Source of the DNA: UBA6055 sp965214085
GTDB lineage: Bacteria; Chloroflexota; Anaerolineae; Aggregatilineales; Phototrophicaceae
Length of the DNA: 64,000 bases
Assembly: GCA_965214085.1 (NCBI GenBank)
Contig: OZ243937.1
Coordinates: forward strand, 3,472,001 to 3,536,000
Direction of reading: 5' to 3'
The notes beneath the pieces are model-generated. The model had not been told where the DNA came from, made no database searches, and saw only the letters and a list, made by a program, of their open reading frames with translations. The position numbers and the translations under genes were made by a program. Below are positions 18,042-27,059 of the stretch, one piece after another (position 1 is the stretch's first letter; each line of letters starts with the position of its first letter).

Positions 18042-18907
18042 CCCGTTTTCCTCAAGCGCGGATTGACAAATTCATCCATGGCGGCGCTAACGAGGAAGAG
18101 ACCGACAAACAAGACGATCAGCACAATGATCGGCGGCAGCCACCACCACCACAGCCCGCGAATGAGAGCCGAATAGAGCTGCGCCCAGTAAATAGTCATG
18201 CCCAGGGTCGGCGTCCGCTGCGGGCCCATGCCCAGCACTTCCAGGCCGATGCCCGCCAGGATGGCGCCCGATGTCGCGCCGACGAAACTGGCGGCCGCCA
18301 GCGGCAGGATATTCGGCATAATCTCTTCGAAAATGATGCGCAAGTCGCTCAAGCCGGCCAGCCGCGCCATGTGCACATAGGGCTGCTCGCGTAAGGACAG
18401 CACCTGCGCCCGTATTGTCCGCGCCGGAAACATCCAGGATAGCAAGGCAATAATCAGCGCCATATTCTCCACGCTCATCGTACGCACCGATGCCGCTACG
18501 ACCAACAAAATCGCCAGCGGCGGAATCGTAAGCATCGTGTCGGTCAGCGTGCTGATGACCATGTCGACTCGGCCGCCGAAGTAACCGGCGATCAAGCCGA
18601 GGCTCGTGCCCAGCAGAACGCCGACGACGCCGGCCAGCAAACCCATGCGCAAGGTCTGCGGCGTACCCACGATGATGACCGCCAAGACATCGCGGCCGCC
18701 GCTGTCTGTGCCCAAGGGGTATTCAGCCGACGGCGGTTGATTGGTCGGCACGCTGATCGGGCGCGCGTTTTCTACATCGACAAACAAGGGACCAACCAGG
18801 CCCAGCAAAAGCAACGCCGCCAGCAAAACCAAGCCCAGCAGCAGCTTTGGATTCCGCAGAATATAGCTGCCGGCCGCTTTGCCGCGGCGCAAGAATGTCT
18901 TGATCAT
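18038..18907 (-). CDS. dppC: Peptide ABC transporter permease (DppC/OppC-like)
   Basis: 289-aa membrane protein with an N-terminal anchor helix after a short basic cytoplasmic tail. The NQPPSAEYPLGTDSGGRDVLA motif, diagnostic for the OppC family, is present, followed by five more helices. The cytoplasmic loop MARLAGLSDLRIIFEEIMPNILP is the EAA motif for ATPase docking. It lies 23 bases after the DppB stop and overlaps the next gene as ATGA. It forms the translocation channel together with DppB. Confidence 0.93.
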   Translation of the reverse strand: MIKTFLRRGKAAGSYILRNPKLLLGLVLLAALLLLGLVGPLFVDVENARPISVPTNQPPSAEYPLGTDSGGRDVLAVIIVGTPQTLRMGLLAGVVGVLLGTSLGLIAGYFGGRVDMVISTLTDTMLTIPPLAILLVVAASVRTMSVENMALIIALLSWMFPARTIRAQVLSLREQPYVHMARLAGLSDLRIIFEEIMPNILPLAAASFVGATSGAILAGIGLEVLGMGPQRTPTLGMTIYWAQLYSALIRGLWWWWLPPIIVLIVLFVGLFLVSAAMDEFVNPRLRKTG

Positions 18908-18930
18908 TTCAGACTCACTTCGATATCACG

Positions 18931-19929
18931 CTAGCGCTCGATGCGCGGATCCAAGAGCGGATAAATCAAGTCCACAATCAGCACCGAGACCGCCACCGTC
19001 AAAATCAAGAAAAACGCGACGCCCTGAACCATATAATAATCCGAACTGCGCAAGGCGTTGTAAAGCAACCAGCCCACGCCGGGATAATTGAAGATCACCT
19101 CGACCAATACCGAGCCGGAAGCGACTGTGCCCAGCGCTATCGCCAGCGAGGTAACCTGCGGCAGCAGCGCGTTGCGCATGGCATAGGCAAAAAAGACGCG
19201 CCGGCCCGGCAAACCTTTCGCCTCAGCCAGCGTCAGATAATCTTCGCCCAGTACCGTCACCATCACGCCACGCATGCCCAGTGCCCAGAAGCCCACGCTC
19301 GTCAGCACGATCGATAGCGCCGGCAATATGCCGTGTCTGATGACATCGAGAAGGAAATCCAGGTCCAGCTCTGGCACCGTGCCGGACGAGTAAGCGCCCC
19401 CCAGCGGCAGCCAGCGCAGCACAAAGGCGAAAATATAGACGAGAATCAGCCCCAGCAGATAATAGGGCACCGCCGATAAGACCATGAAAAACGGGACGAA
19501 GCGGTTCACCGAAGCCGGCGCGCGCGGCCATGCCATCAAGGCGCCAAAAAACGACCCGAAGGCGAAAGATATCACGGTCGATATGGCTAGCAAACCAACC
19601 GTCCAGGGCAAGGAGCGCAGCAGCGCCGCCTCGACCTTTTGCGGATAATAAGAAATAGAATAACCCAAATCAAAACGCAGGGTATTGGCAAGAAAACTGA
19701 GATATTGAATGTGGATCGGCTTATCTAGGCCGAAGCGCGCGCGATAAGCGGCTACGATCTCGTCTTCGGAGTCGCCGCCGGTCGAAGCGCCACGCGCCCG
19801 AAGCTCTTCCAACACAGCCCCGATGGGATCGCCCGGCGCCAGGCGCGGGATGATGAAGTTTAGGGTCGCCGCCAAAATCACCACGACGAAGAACATCACT
19901 ACCCGGCGGATCAAGTAGGCATGTTTCAC
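18931..19929 (-). CDS. dppB: Peptide ABC transporter permease (DppB/OppB-like)
   Basis: Membrane subunit with the OppB-type opening (RRVVMFFVVVILAATLNFIIPRLAPGDP) and about six helices. The EAA-type loop LAEAKGLPGRRVFFAYAMRNALLP is present. The frame is open to an ATG at 19950, but GGAGG lies eight bases before a GTG at 19929, making MKHAYLIRR the likelier N-terminus. It is separated from the binding-protein gene by 77-98 bases that hold two stem-loops, so expression relative to dppA is probably reduced. Confidence 0.9.
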   Translation of the reverse strand: MKHAYLIRRVVMFFVVVILAATLNFIIPRLAPGDPIGAVLEELRARGASTGGDSEDEIVAAYRARFGLDKPIHIQYLSFLANTLRFDLGYSISYYPQKVEAALLRSLPWTVGLLAISTVISFAFGSFFGALMAWPRAPASVNRFVPFFMVLSAVPYYLLGLILVYIFAFVLRWLPLGGAYSSGTVPELDLDFLLDVIRHGILPALSIVLTSVGFWALGMRGVMVTVLGEDYLTLAEAKGLPGRRVFFAYAMRNALLPQVTSLAIALGTVASGSVLVEVIFNYPGVGWLLYNALRSSDYYMVQGVAFFLILTVAVSVLIVDLIYPLLDPRIER

Positions 19930-19950
19930 ATCCAGCGCCTCCAATACCAT

Positions 19951-20011
19951 TCGGCCGTCAGTGAAAGACGGCCGAGTAAAATGCCGTGCCCGGAACCGCT
20001 GCCCCGGGCAC
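19951..20011 (-). promoter_or_regulatory. Two stem-loops between dppA and dppB
   Basis: Read on the minus strand, a hairpin GTGCCCGG/CCGGGCAC (20011-19986) follows 16 bases after the dppA stop. It is succeeded by a short ATTTTA run and a second hairpin TCGGCCGTC/GACGGCCGA (19975-19951). The arrangement fits partial termination or 3'-end protection that keeps binding protein in excess over the membrane subunits, as is known for many binding-protein-dependent operons. Confidence 0.55.
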
Positions 20012-20027
20012 GCGCGCTTGTTTTAGT

Positions 20028-21782
20028 TTACTGGGCTGCTTCGACCTCTGTGATCATCAGCAGAGCGGTCTGCCACCAGAAGCCGGGGTGGACGTAGTTG
20101 TTATCCGCCGTGGGCCAGTTCGTCCAATAGTGATTATTGAACGGGGTCAGCAGCGAGGCTTCCGTCAGCGGCATGGCCGGCAGTTCCGCCAGCCAGATCC
20201 CGATCGCGGAGCGGAAGAGTTCTTGCATGGCCGGGTCTTCGCTGGCCGTCAGCTTCATCTCGTCGACAATGGCGTCATACTCAGCGTTCTCGTAACGGGT
20301 ACGGGAGCCGGTGACATCTTCGCCGAGCGGCGCGGAATGGCGGCTGTGGAAGTTATCCAGCGTGCCGTATGGGTCACGCACAGCGCCGCATGCCACATCA
20401 ATCCAGGCGTTGGCGCCGCCAGTGCGAGCCGTCTCGTTGAAGGCGGCGTTATCCTGCAGCTTGAAGGTGGCGTCGAAGCCGGCGCGCTGCAGCAATTCGG
20501 CGATGACTGGGGCCATCTTGACCTGGAAGGTTTCACCCTGGCGGATGGCCAAATCCATCTCCACGGTGTTGCCATCGGCATCTACCCAGAGGTCATCGTT
20601 GTTGCGTGTGAAGCCGTTGGCGGTCATCAGCTCATCGACCTTGTCCTGGTTCTGCTCCAGGGTAGGGTGCGCTTCAAAGAGGTCGGCGCTGGCGTCCATG
20701 TATTCCAGCAAGGGCGGGTAGCCGGGCATAATCCAGTTGATGGTGCTGGTCATGCCTTCCCAGGCGATATCCACCAGCGCGTCGCGGTTGATGGCGTAGC
20801 TCATCGCCCAGCGCAGGTCGGCATTGTCAAAGGGCGAGACTGCGTTGTTGACAACCAGATAACGCGGGCAGGGATCGAGGTAGGCGTAGGGCAATTCGCT
20901 GTACCAGCCGGTGACCGACGGATTCTGGGCGACTACCGTCTCGAAGGTGCTGCGGCCCATCAGCCACATGGTATCCAGCTCGTTGTTGATTGCCATAGCA
21001 GCGCGGCGCTCTTCATTGCCCGCCGCCAGGAAGATGACGCGTTCCGGTTCAGGCAGGTCCTTAAAGCCGGTCGCGGCGCCCCACCAGTCATCGCGGCGAT
21101 CCCATACCGACTCGGTCTCGTTGGAATTGACGAGGCGATAGGGGCCCGTGCCCACCGGATAACCCGCATCCAGATCGAAATTGCTGAAATTGAGCGGATC
21201 TTCCTGCATCGAGTAGATGTGCTCCGGCACGATGATGGTTGACCAGTAGATGCCCACGCCAAAGGCGTTGAAGAGGTAGCGCGGGTTAGGACCATTGAGG
21301 CTGATGACCACAGTCAAATCGTCCGGGGCGTTTACTTCGGTGACAAAATCGGCGTGACGGTCGCTATGGCGCGCATCGCGACGCTCCATCAGCAAATTGA
21401 GCGTATACAGCACGTCATCGGCATTAAATGCTTCGCCATCGCTCCACATGACGCCGTCGCGCAAGTTGATAGTCAGCTCGGTGAAGTCGTCATTGAAGGC
21501 GGCGCTTTCCGCCATCCAGGGCACCAGCTCGCCCGTTTCGTAGTTGTAATAGAACAATGCTTCATTGTTGACCTGGTTCATGCCGGCATGGCCCAACGAG
21601 CCATTCGCAAGCGGGTTGAAATTCTCCGGCGCCGGGTTGCGAACACTGATGTTCTCGATAACCAGTGTACGCTCACGCGGGATATCGTCCAACTGCGCCA
21701 TGCTCGCCGGTACAAGCATGCCCAGCAGCATGCTGACAAGCGCAAGCAACAGCATCAAGCGCCCTGACCTAAACTTGTTCAT
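20028..21782 (-). CDS. dppA: Peptide ABC transporter substrate-binding protein (DppA/OppA family)
   Basis: Family 5 extracellular solute-binding protein of about 584 aa, first gene of the peptide importer operon. A Sec signal peptide covers about 30 residues and ends at ASMA-Q, with no lipobox cysteine. The WSDGEAFNADDVLYTLN block and the YPVGTGPYRLV block are family hallmarks. The frame is open to 21926, but the ATG at 21782 has GGAG seven bases upstream and begins the signal peptide. It delivers peptides (or nickel or sugars in some relatives) to the DppBC channel. Confidence 0.92.
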   Translation of the reverse strand: MNKFRSGRLMLLLALVSMLLGMLVPASMAQLDDIPRERTLVIENISVRNPAPENFNPLANGSLGHAGMNQVNNEALFYYNYETGELVPWMAESAAFNDDFTELTINLRDGVMWSDGEAFNADDVLYTLNLLMERRDARHSDRHADFVTEVNAPDDLTVVISLNGPNPRYLFNAFGVGIYWSTIIVPEHIYSMQEDPLNFSNFDLDAGYPVGTGPYRLVNSNETESVWDRRDDWWGAATGFKDLPEPERVIFLAAGNEERRAAMAINNELDTMWLMGRSTFETVVAQNPSVTGWYSELPYAYLDPCPRYLVVNNAVSPFDNADLRWAMSYAINRDALVDIAWEGMTSTINWIMPGYPPLLEYMDASADLFEAHPTLEQNQDKVDELMTANGFTRNNDDLWVDADGNTVEMDLAIRQGETFQVKMAPVIAELLQRAGFDATFKLQDNAAFNETARTGGANAWIDVACGAVRDPYGTLDNFHSRHSAPLGEDVTGSRTRYENAEYDAIVDEMKLTASEDPAMQELFRSAIGIWLAELPAMPLTEASLLTPFNNHYWTNWPTADNNYVHPGFWWQTALLMITEVEAAQ

Positions 21783-21909
21783 GATCTTTCTCCTATTTGA
21801 ACCGTGAGGTTTGCGTGTAGAATCTGCGCGTTGGCAATTCGTAACGACACAGAATCTATGTAAGAATAACGCAGTCCGCTGGCGAATACAACAACGGGGA
21901 ATACAGCCC

Positions 21910-22209
21910 CAGGGCAATCGCATCAAAATGGGTGTGACTGAAATGGCGCAAATTCGAAGGGAAAATCAAACACAGAGTTCACAGAGAGCGCAGAGAAAAG
22001 CAAGAATGAAAGCTTATTAGGTCATAAGTCAGGAGTGAGTTTGAGCGATATTTGAAGTCTTTTTGATGCTTCTTGCCCTATTCCAGTCCAGCGCCTGCTT
22101 TGAATAGTCGTCTAAACACCTAAATCTCTGTGCTGGCGGTCTGTGTCTACGTGACCCTCTGTGTTCTCTGTGTTCTCTGTGGTTAAAATTTTTTGATGCG
22201 ATTGCCCTG
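21910..22209. repeat. MITE-like inverted-repeat element, family 1, copy C
   Basis: Element of 300 bp with perfectly inverted ends CAGGGCAATCGCATCAAAA and TTTTGATGCGATTGCCCTG. CACAGAG-type arms lie near 21970-21995 and 22155-22185. It is flanked by a 10-base direct repeat, AATACAGCCC at 21900-21909 and AGTACAGCCC at 22210-22219, with one mismatch. Its left about 110 bases match the inverted right end of copy B closely. It separates the divergent dppA and aldo-keto reductase genes and may displace their promoters. Confidence 0.85.
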
Positions 22210-22334
22210 AGTACAGCCCGCTGCGCCGCTTCCGGCAGATTCAACGCGTCTGCGCGCGCGAGAGCCACTATCGCTGTCGTCAGGTGGCTGGTACACTCGC
22301 GCAACTTGAATGGGACTCAAAAGGGAAATGATTC

Positions 22335-23330
22335 ATGCAGCTGCGACAATTGGGCAATTCAGCGCTGATGGTCTCGCCGATCGGCGTGGGCTTCTGGGGC
22401 ATCGTGGGCGGCGACTATTGGGGAGCGCAAGAGGAGAGCGACACCGTCAATGCCGTCAGCGCGGCGCTGGACGCTGGCATCAACCTCTTTGATACGGCCG
22501 AGGGCTACGGCGACGGCTACTCGGAAGCAATGCTGGGGCGCGCGTTGCGGGGCCGGCGCAGCGAAGCCGTCATCGCCAGCAAAGTCAGCGTCCGCAATTT
22601 GGCGCCGGCGGCTATCCGCGCCGCTTGCGAGCGCAGCTTGAAGCGCCTCGAGACCGATGTCATCGACCTGTACCAAGTCCACTGGCCCAGCCGCGATGTG
22701 GCTTTCAACGACTCCATGGCGAGCCTGCTCGACTTACAGCGCGAGGGCAAGATCCGCGTCATCGGCGTCAGCAACTTCGGCGCCCAGGACATGCCCGACA
22801 TGCTGCAATGCGGGCGCTACGAAGCCAATCAGCTGCCCTACAGCTTGCTGTGGCGCGCCATCGAGTTCGACATTCAGCCGCAATGCGTCGAAGAAAATAT
22901 CAGCATCCTGCCTTACAGTCCGCTGAACCAGGCGCTGCTGACCGGCCGCTATCGCAACGCCGACGAGATGCCCTATTCGCGGACGCGCACCCGGCACTTC
23001 CGGCCCGACCGCCGCGATTCGCGCCATAACACCTCCGGCTTTGAAACCGAGACCTTCGCCGCTGTCGAAGCAATCCGTCAGATCAGCGCCGATATCGGGC
23101 AAGAGATGGTGCATGTGGCGCTGGCTTGGCTGCTGCACAAACCCGCCGTCGACTGCGTTCTGGCCGGCGCGCGCACCCCGCGGCATGTGGAGAGCAATGT
23201 CGTCGCGGGGAGCCTCTCGCTGTCCGCTGAGACGATGCGGCGTCTGGACGAGGCCACTGCCGATCTCAAGGCGAAGCTAGGTCCTGACCCCGATATGTGG
23301 GGTACAGGCGCCGATTCGCGTTATCGTTAA
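22335..23330 (+). CDS. Aldo/keto reductase
   Basis: 331-aa NADPH-dependent oxidoreductase with a TIM barrel. The conserved Asp-Tyr block (LFDTAEGYGDGYSE, about residue 50), the Lys (IASKVSV) and the His (LYQVHWPSRD) of the AKR catalytic tetrad are all present. The nucleotide-binding C-terminal region (VLAGARTPRHVESNV) is also typical. AAGGGAAA lies before the ATG at 22335. The substrate is unknown. It is divergent from the peptide importer. Confidence 0.9.
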   Translation: MQLRQLGNSALMVSPIGVGFWGIVGGDYWGAQEESDTVNAVSAALDAGINLFDTAEGYGDGYSEAMLGRALRGRRSEAVIASKVSVRNLAPAAIRAACERSLKRLETDVIDLYQVHWPSRDVAFNDSMASLLDLQREGKIRVIGVSNFGAQDMPDMLQCGRYEANQLPYSLLWRAIEFDIQPQCVEENISILPYSPLNQALLTGRYRNADEMPYSRTRTRHFRPDRRDSRHNTSGFETETFAAVEAIRQISADIGQEMVHVALAWLLHKPAVDCVLAGARTPRHVESNVVAGSLSLSAETMRRLDEATADLKAKLGPDPDMWGTGADSRYR

Positions 23331-23409
23331 TTTCAACTCAAAGCAAACGCTGTGGGAGGAGAGCAGATGGCTGGCTTTCTTCATTTTCTAAATCAGATCT
23401 GACGTGGGC

Positions 23410-23715
23410 TTACCGGGACTGACTCGTATCCTGATTGTTTAACTGCTCAAGCATGTCTTCAGAATCATCATCTAGCTCGCCCGACAAGCGGTTTATGGTT
23501 TGGCGTTGCGACTCGTTGCTTGAAAGCCATTGCACGTTAAGGCGCAGCAATTCTCGATATATCTCGGCGCGAATCTCACTTTTTATTTCACGGCGAAGCT
23601 GTTCGTTCTTTGCGTTTTCCTGATCCACTGCCCACTTGTAGAAGACAAAAAGGGCCGACGCTAATGCTGCGATTGACCCGATAAAAGCGGCCAGAAGCTC
23701 CAAGCCGAGGGTCAT
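23410..23715 (-). CDS. Small membrane protein with coiled coil, unknown function
   Basis: 101-aa protein not assigned to a family. Residues about 3-27 form one hydrophobic segment, followed by a charged, helix-rich region likely to form a coiled coil (NEQLRREIKSEIRAEIYREL) and an acidic tail. The ATG directly follows the TAA of the preceding small gene, and GGGAG sits five bases before it, which supports real translation. The pair with the neighbouring 44-aa membrane protein may work together, but no function can be read from the sequence. Confidence 0.55.
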   Translation of the reverse strand: MTLGLELLAAFIGSIAALASALFVFYKWAVDQENAKNEQLRREIKSEIRAEIYRELLRLNVQWLSSNESQRQTINRLSGELDDDSEDMLEQLNNQDTSQSR

Positions 23716-23850
23716 TTATACTCCCAGACGGACGACGACTGTACTCATCAGGAACAGCGCAACAGCAAGCATCGTGATGGTCCATATCAGTACGATTGCT
23801 GTCGAGAAGAATCGGCTTCGCTTTGCCGGAGGCGTCTTTTCCTCATTCAT
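23716..23850 (-). CDS. Very small membrane protein, unknown function
   Basis: 44-aa protein beginning MNEEKTPPAKRSRFF, with a basic cytoplasmic stretch followed by one transmembrane helix (about residues 17-40). The frame is open further upstream to 23940, but the ATG at 23850 with an AGAGAG-like site looks like the natural start. It abuts the next small gene without any spacer. The about 330 bases upstream (23851-24183) hold no other recognisable feature. Confidence 0.4.
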   Translation of the reverse strand: MNEEKTPPAKRSRFFSTAIVLIWTITMLAVALFLMSTVVVRLGV

Positions 23851-24183
23851 CTTGGCTACTCTCTTATCTAATCGGCCGGCGATACGGTCGTCAGTGATTG
23901 CGGTGTTGCGGACCCTAAGGATGGTAGTGTGTAGGGTCAAGCTATATATAATTCCGTAGTATACAGGAATGGCGTAAACTGACCTCCCTTGCCCTACTAC
24001 TTATATTGTAGGGCAATTGTCAAGGATGATAGCCCCTAATAATGCGCGTAATTGCGTAGAATCGGGAATATGTCAAGCAATTTGCGCACGATATGTATGT
24101 CGTGGGCTTGCACTGGATTTAGCCAAACAGCGCGAAAAACCCGCCTAATTCCAGAATAAACTTAGAACTGAGCTTGAAGACAC

Positions 24184-25491
24184 TCAACATTTCGCCAAGT
24201 CAAACAACTCCGCCACATCCACCAGCCGGCCCGTCTCGATCGACATATTTGCGGCGATGCCGACCAGGATCGAAGCCGCCCCGTCTTCAAACGAGGCCGC
24301 CTGCCGCAGCGGATCGGGCGCCGGTTCAGGCGAGAATAGCTGCGCCAGCATCAGCGGATCAGCGCCGCCGTGCCCGCCCTCGACCCGCGGCACATCCACT
24401 TCGCTGGGCTCGCCGAACATGGGGAAAGCGCGAATCCTCGTCGCTTTGAAGGCGCCCTTGCTGGCGGCGGCCGCGGCGCTGTCGGATTTCAGATGCGTGA
24501 CGCTCTCGGTTACATCCATCTCGACGCGACCGCGCGTACCGGTAACCGCCACACGCAAGCCCTCCCAAGGCGCGTAAGCCACCAGGCTATAAGACAGCAG
24601 CGCGCCGTTGACATAGCGCGCCGTGACGGTCATGGTGTCTTCGGCGCTGATGGGCTCACCAAACACATTGCGATCGCGCAGGTAGCCGGTCTCGGCTTCG
24701 GCATCAAGGTAGAGGCCCCGGTAGGCTTCTTTTTCATCGAGGAAAAGCGCGAAGGGGTCGTCCCGCGCTGCCGCGATGCCGGTGTAGCGCTCATAGGCAT
24801 AGCGCTCGCCGCGGGCGGCCGCATTGTCGCGCCCGTAAAACATCAAGTCGCCCAGCGCAAAAACCTGCGCGGGCAGGGAATCGATCCACCAATTCACCAG
24901 GTCAAAGTGGTGCGTTGCCTTGTGCACCAGCAGACCGCCGCTATTGGCTTTCTCGCGGTGCCAGCGCCGGAAGTAGTCAGCGCCGTGGCTGGTATCCAGC
25001 AACCAGGAGAAATCGACTGCCAGCGGCTTGCCCACCGCGCCCTCGGCAATGAGACGGCGGAAACGGGCGTAGGCCGGCGCGTAGCGATAGTTGAAAGTCA
25101 CGCGCAGGGATTTGCCGCTGCGTTGCCGGGCCGCGTCGATGGCTTGCAGCCGGTCGAGCGTGGTGGTCAGCGGTTTCTCGCTGATGACATCGCAGCCCCG
25201 GTCAAGCGCGCGCGCGATGTAATGGTGATGCCAGGCATCGACTGTCGTAACGATGATTGTGTCCGGCTTGGTCTCGCTGAGCATGCGCTCGAAGTCGTCG
25301 GCGTGGAAGCAGGGAGCCGGCGTCAATCCACGCTTTTGCAGCTGCGCGTTATGCCAATTCATGCGCGTGTGGCTGAGGTCGCAGAAGCCGACCAGCTCGG
25401 CGGATTCCGCATAGGTCTGCGCGATGGCGTCGATGAACATGCCGGCGCGCGATCCCGTGCCGACGATGGCGTAGCGTTTTCTTTGGCTCAT
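24184..25491 (-). CDS. Gfo/Idh/MocA family oxidoreductase
   Basis: About 435-aa NAD(P)-dependent sugar dehydrogenase family protein. The Rossmann motif is VGTGSRAG near residue 12, and the hallmark SEKP motif occurs as CDVISEKPL. A GGLLVHKATHHFDLVNWW block holds the catalytic-region Lys/His. The start at 25491 has GGAAGG four bases upstream; an earlier in-frame ATG lies at 25503. The protein is longer than average through a C-terminal extension. The substrate is unknown. It stands alone on this strand. Confidence 0.88.
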   Translation of the reverse strand: MSQRKRYAIVGTGSRAGMFIDAIAQTYAESAELVGFCDLSHTRMNWHNAQLQKRGLTPAPCFHADDFERMLSETKPDTIIVTTVDAWHHHYIARALDRGCDVISEKPLTTTLDRLQAIDAARQRSGKSLRVTFNYRYAPAYARFRRLIAEGAVGKPLAVDFSWLLDTSHGADYFRRWHREKANSGGLLVHKATHHFDLVNWWIDSLPAQVFALGDLMFYGRDNAAARGERYAYERYTGIAAARDDPFALFLDEKEAYRGLYLDAEAETGYLRDRNVFGEPISAEDTMTVTARYVNGALLSYSLVAYAPWEGLRVAVTGTRGRVEMDVTESVTHLKSDSAAAAASKGAFKATRIRAFPMFGEPSEVDVPRVEGGHGGADPLMLAQLFSPEPAPDPLRQAASFEDGAASILVGIAANMSIETGRLVDVAELFDLAKC

Positions 25492-25543
25492 GTTGCCTTC
25501 CATGATTTGTGTCTGCGATGCGCTGCATTCTAGCTGATTATCG

Positions 25544-25707
25544 GGTAGTGTATCGAATTCGATTGAAATTCAAATCAACCACAAAGACACAAAGGCACAA
25601 AGCGCACAAAGAATATGGCATATTACGATTGAGTTTCTCGGTGCTCTCGCATTTCTCTGTGTCCTCGATGGTATAGAATTTGTTTCAATCGTAAAGGATA
25701 CATTGCC
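25544..25707. repeat. MITE-like inverted-repeat element, family 2, copy D
   Basis: Element of 164 bp with left end GGTAGTGTATCGAATTCGAT and right end (read inverted) GGCAATGTATCCTTTACGAT. A CACAAAG array lies at about 25578-25610, with a CTCTGTG-containing arm near 25653-25668. It is flanked by the direct repeat GATTATCG (25536-25543) and GATAATCG (25708-25715), one mismatch in eight. It is homologous, in the opposite orientation, to the element around 35500-35864. It is non-coding and lies between the divergent Gfo/Idh and RidA genes. Confidence 0.8.
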
Positions 25708-25795
25708 GATAATCGCCGTTGATGCCCAAAGCAGGCCGGCGCTCGGTATACTCGGTGGTCACGGTGGATAAACAGCGAACAGAGAGGTGCTCAAA

Positions 25796-26215
25796 ATGGC
25801 GCATCAACGAATCATGCCCAAGACCAGCAAAGGCGGCGGTATCTTCCCCGATATCGACTATCGGACATGCAAAGCGGTGCGGGCGGGCAATCTGGTATTC
25901 GTCGAGGGGCAGACCGGCTTGACCATGGACGGCAGCGGTTTTGTGGGCGAAGGCGACCCGGCCGCCCAAGCCGACAACGCCATGAAGAACGTCAAGATCA
26001 TCCTCGAAGCGGCCGGCGCGCGCATGGAAGACATCTGCAAAATCACCACCTACGTCACTGACGCCGCTTATCGCGATCTGGTGTATCCGGTGCTGGCGCG
26101 GCACATGCCGGATGTCCGCCCTTGCTCGACCGGCGTGGTCATCAGCGCGCTGGGCAAACCCTACGCCGACTTCGAGATTGATGTATTCGCCGTCATCCCC
26201 GACGAGCGCGCCTAG
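25796..26215 (+). CDS. RidA family protein (YjgF/YER057c/UK114)
   Basis: 139-aa member of the RidA family. RidA itself deaminates reactive enamine/imine intermediates released by PLP enzymes; other subfamilies act on different substrates. The family pattern is visible in VRAGNLVFVEGQTG, NAMKNVKIILEAAGA and CSTGVVISALGKPYADFEIDVFAV. The usual catalytic Arg position falls within VRPCSTGVV. The frame begins at a GTG at 25787, but GAGAGG lies eight bases before the ATG at 25796. It is convergent with the P-loop gene, five bases apart. Confidence 0.88.
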   Translation: MAHQRIMPKTSKGGGIFPDIDYRTCKAVRAGNLVFVEGQTGLTMDGSGFVGEGDPAAQADNAMKNVKIILEAAGARMEDICKITTYVTDAAYRDLVYPVLARHMPDVRPCSTGVVISALGKPYADFEIDVFAVIPDERA

Positions 26216-26220
26216 CGCTG

Positions 26221-27051
26221 TCAAGGGACGTCGTACCAGGCTATATCATCTGTCGGCGGCGCGGCTTCCAGCTTTGCCATGATGTCCGCCGCTTCCGCTT
26301 TACTAGCGCGGAGCTGGGGCAGCGCCTCCAAGCCGTCGTAGACCGATGTGGCAACGGGCAAGGGGCGGCGCAGGTCTACCTGCCTGACATGGCGATGCTG
26401 CAAGAGATGCTGGTACACAGCGCTGTAAATCTGCGGTGAATAGGGGGCGTCCGCCTCTGCGGCTGCCGCCAGCCCCAGGGAATAAGCCACTTGATGCAGG
26501 TCGCGCCAGAGCGCCCGCAGCAAGTCCGGCGGCGCGTCGTGGGCTTCGTGCTTATGCCGAGGCGCGGCGATGGAGCGCTCTCGCTGAGATTCGATAAGCG
26601 CGCGCAGTTCAACCGATGGCACGGGCAGCAGAAAGCGCGTGCCTTGGTCGCGCAGCAGCGCCTCGGCAGCGTCATCAGCGGGCCGGCAGATCTCCATGAA
26701 GCGCCCGCCGATAAGAGGCACTTCGCCCAGCAGCAGGTCCATTCCAGCGCGCGCGGCCGCCCATTGCACAAGCGCCCCGCGCAGCCAAAAGCCCACAGCC
26801 TGGATCACCAGCGGATGCGTGGCGCCATCTTGGAGCGGGTAGCGCGGCGTCTCAAAGGGCTGGCGCGCCACATCCCATTGCAGCAGCGTAACGCGGCGCC
26901 CGGCGGCGGATGCCATCAGCGCCATTTGCTGCAGCAGCAGGCTCTTGCCCACACCCGGCAAGCCGGCGAAAAAGACGCGGTCGGCGGCGGCGAGGGTCGC
27001 GACGAAGGTCGCGTGCAGCGCCGAACCCGGCGTAATCACGAGCGGCGACAT
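26221..27051 (-). CDS. P-loop NTPase of unknown function
   Basis: 276-aa protein with one clear nucleotide-binding motif, GLPGVGKS, near residue 34, followed by a Walker-B-like hydrophobic strand (DLLLGEVPLIG). The remainder is alpha-helical and has no motif I recognise. It begins eight bases after the stop of the ThDP-enzyme gene, so the two are probably co-transcribed. The architecture could be a small kinase or a nucleotide-dependent regulator. I cannot assign a family. Confidence 0.65.
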   Translation of the reverse strand: MSPLVITPGSALHATFVATLAAADRVFFAGLPGVGKSLLLQQMALMASAAGRRVTLLQWDVARQPFETPRYPLQDGATHPLVIQAVGFWLRGALVQWAAARAGMDLLLGEVPLIGGRFMEICRPADDAAEALLRDQGTRFLLPVPSVELRALIESQRERSIAAPRHKHEAHDAPPDLLRALWRDLHQVAYSLGLAAAAEADAPYSPQIYSAVYQHLLQHRHVRQVDLRRPLPVATSVYDGLEALPQLRASKAEAADIMAKLEAAPPTDDIAWYDVP

Positions 27052-27059
27052 GGCGCGAC

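Noticed and set aside
19951..20011. Strong intrinsic terminator after dppA
   Set aside because: The stems are good but only a short ATTTTA follows, and the permease genes behind are clearly the same operon, so partial attenuation is the most I would claim.
19986..21242. Long open frame (418 codons) on the plus strand opposite dppA
   Set aside because: It lies wholly antisense to a well-supported binding-protein gene, has no ribosome site or known domain, and such shadow frames are common at this G+C content.
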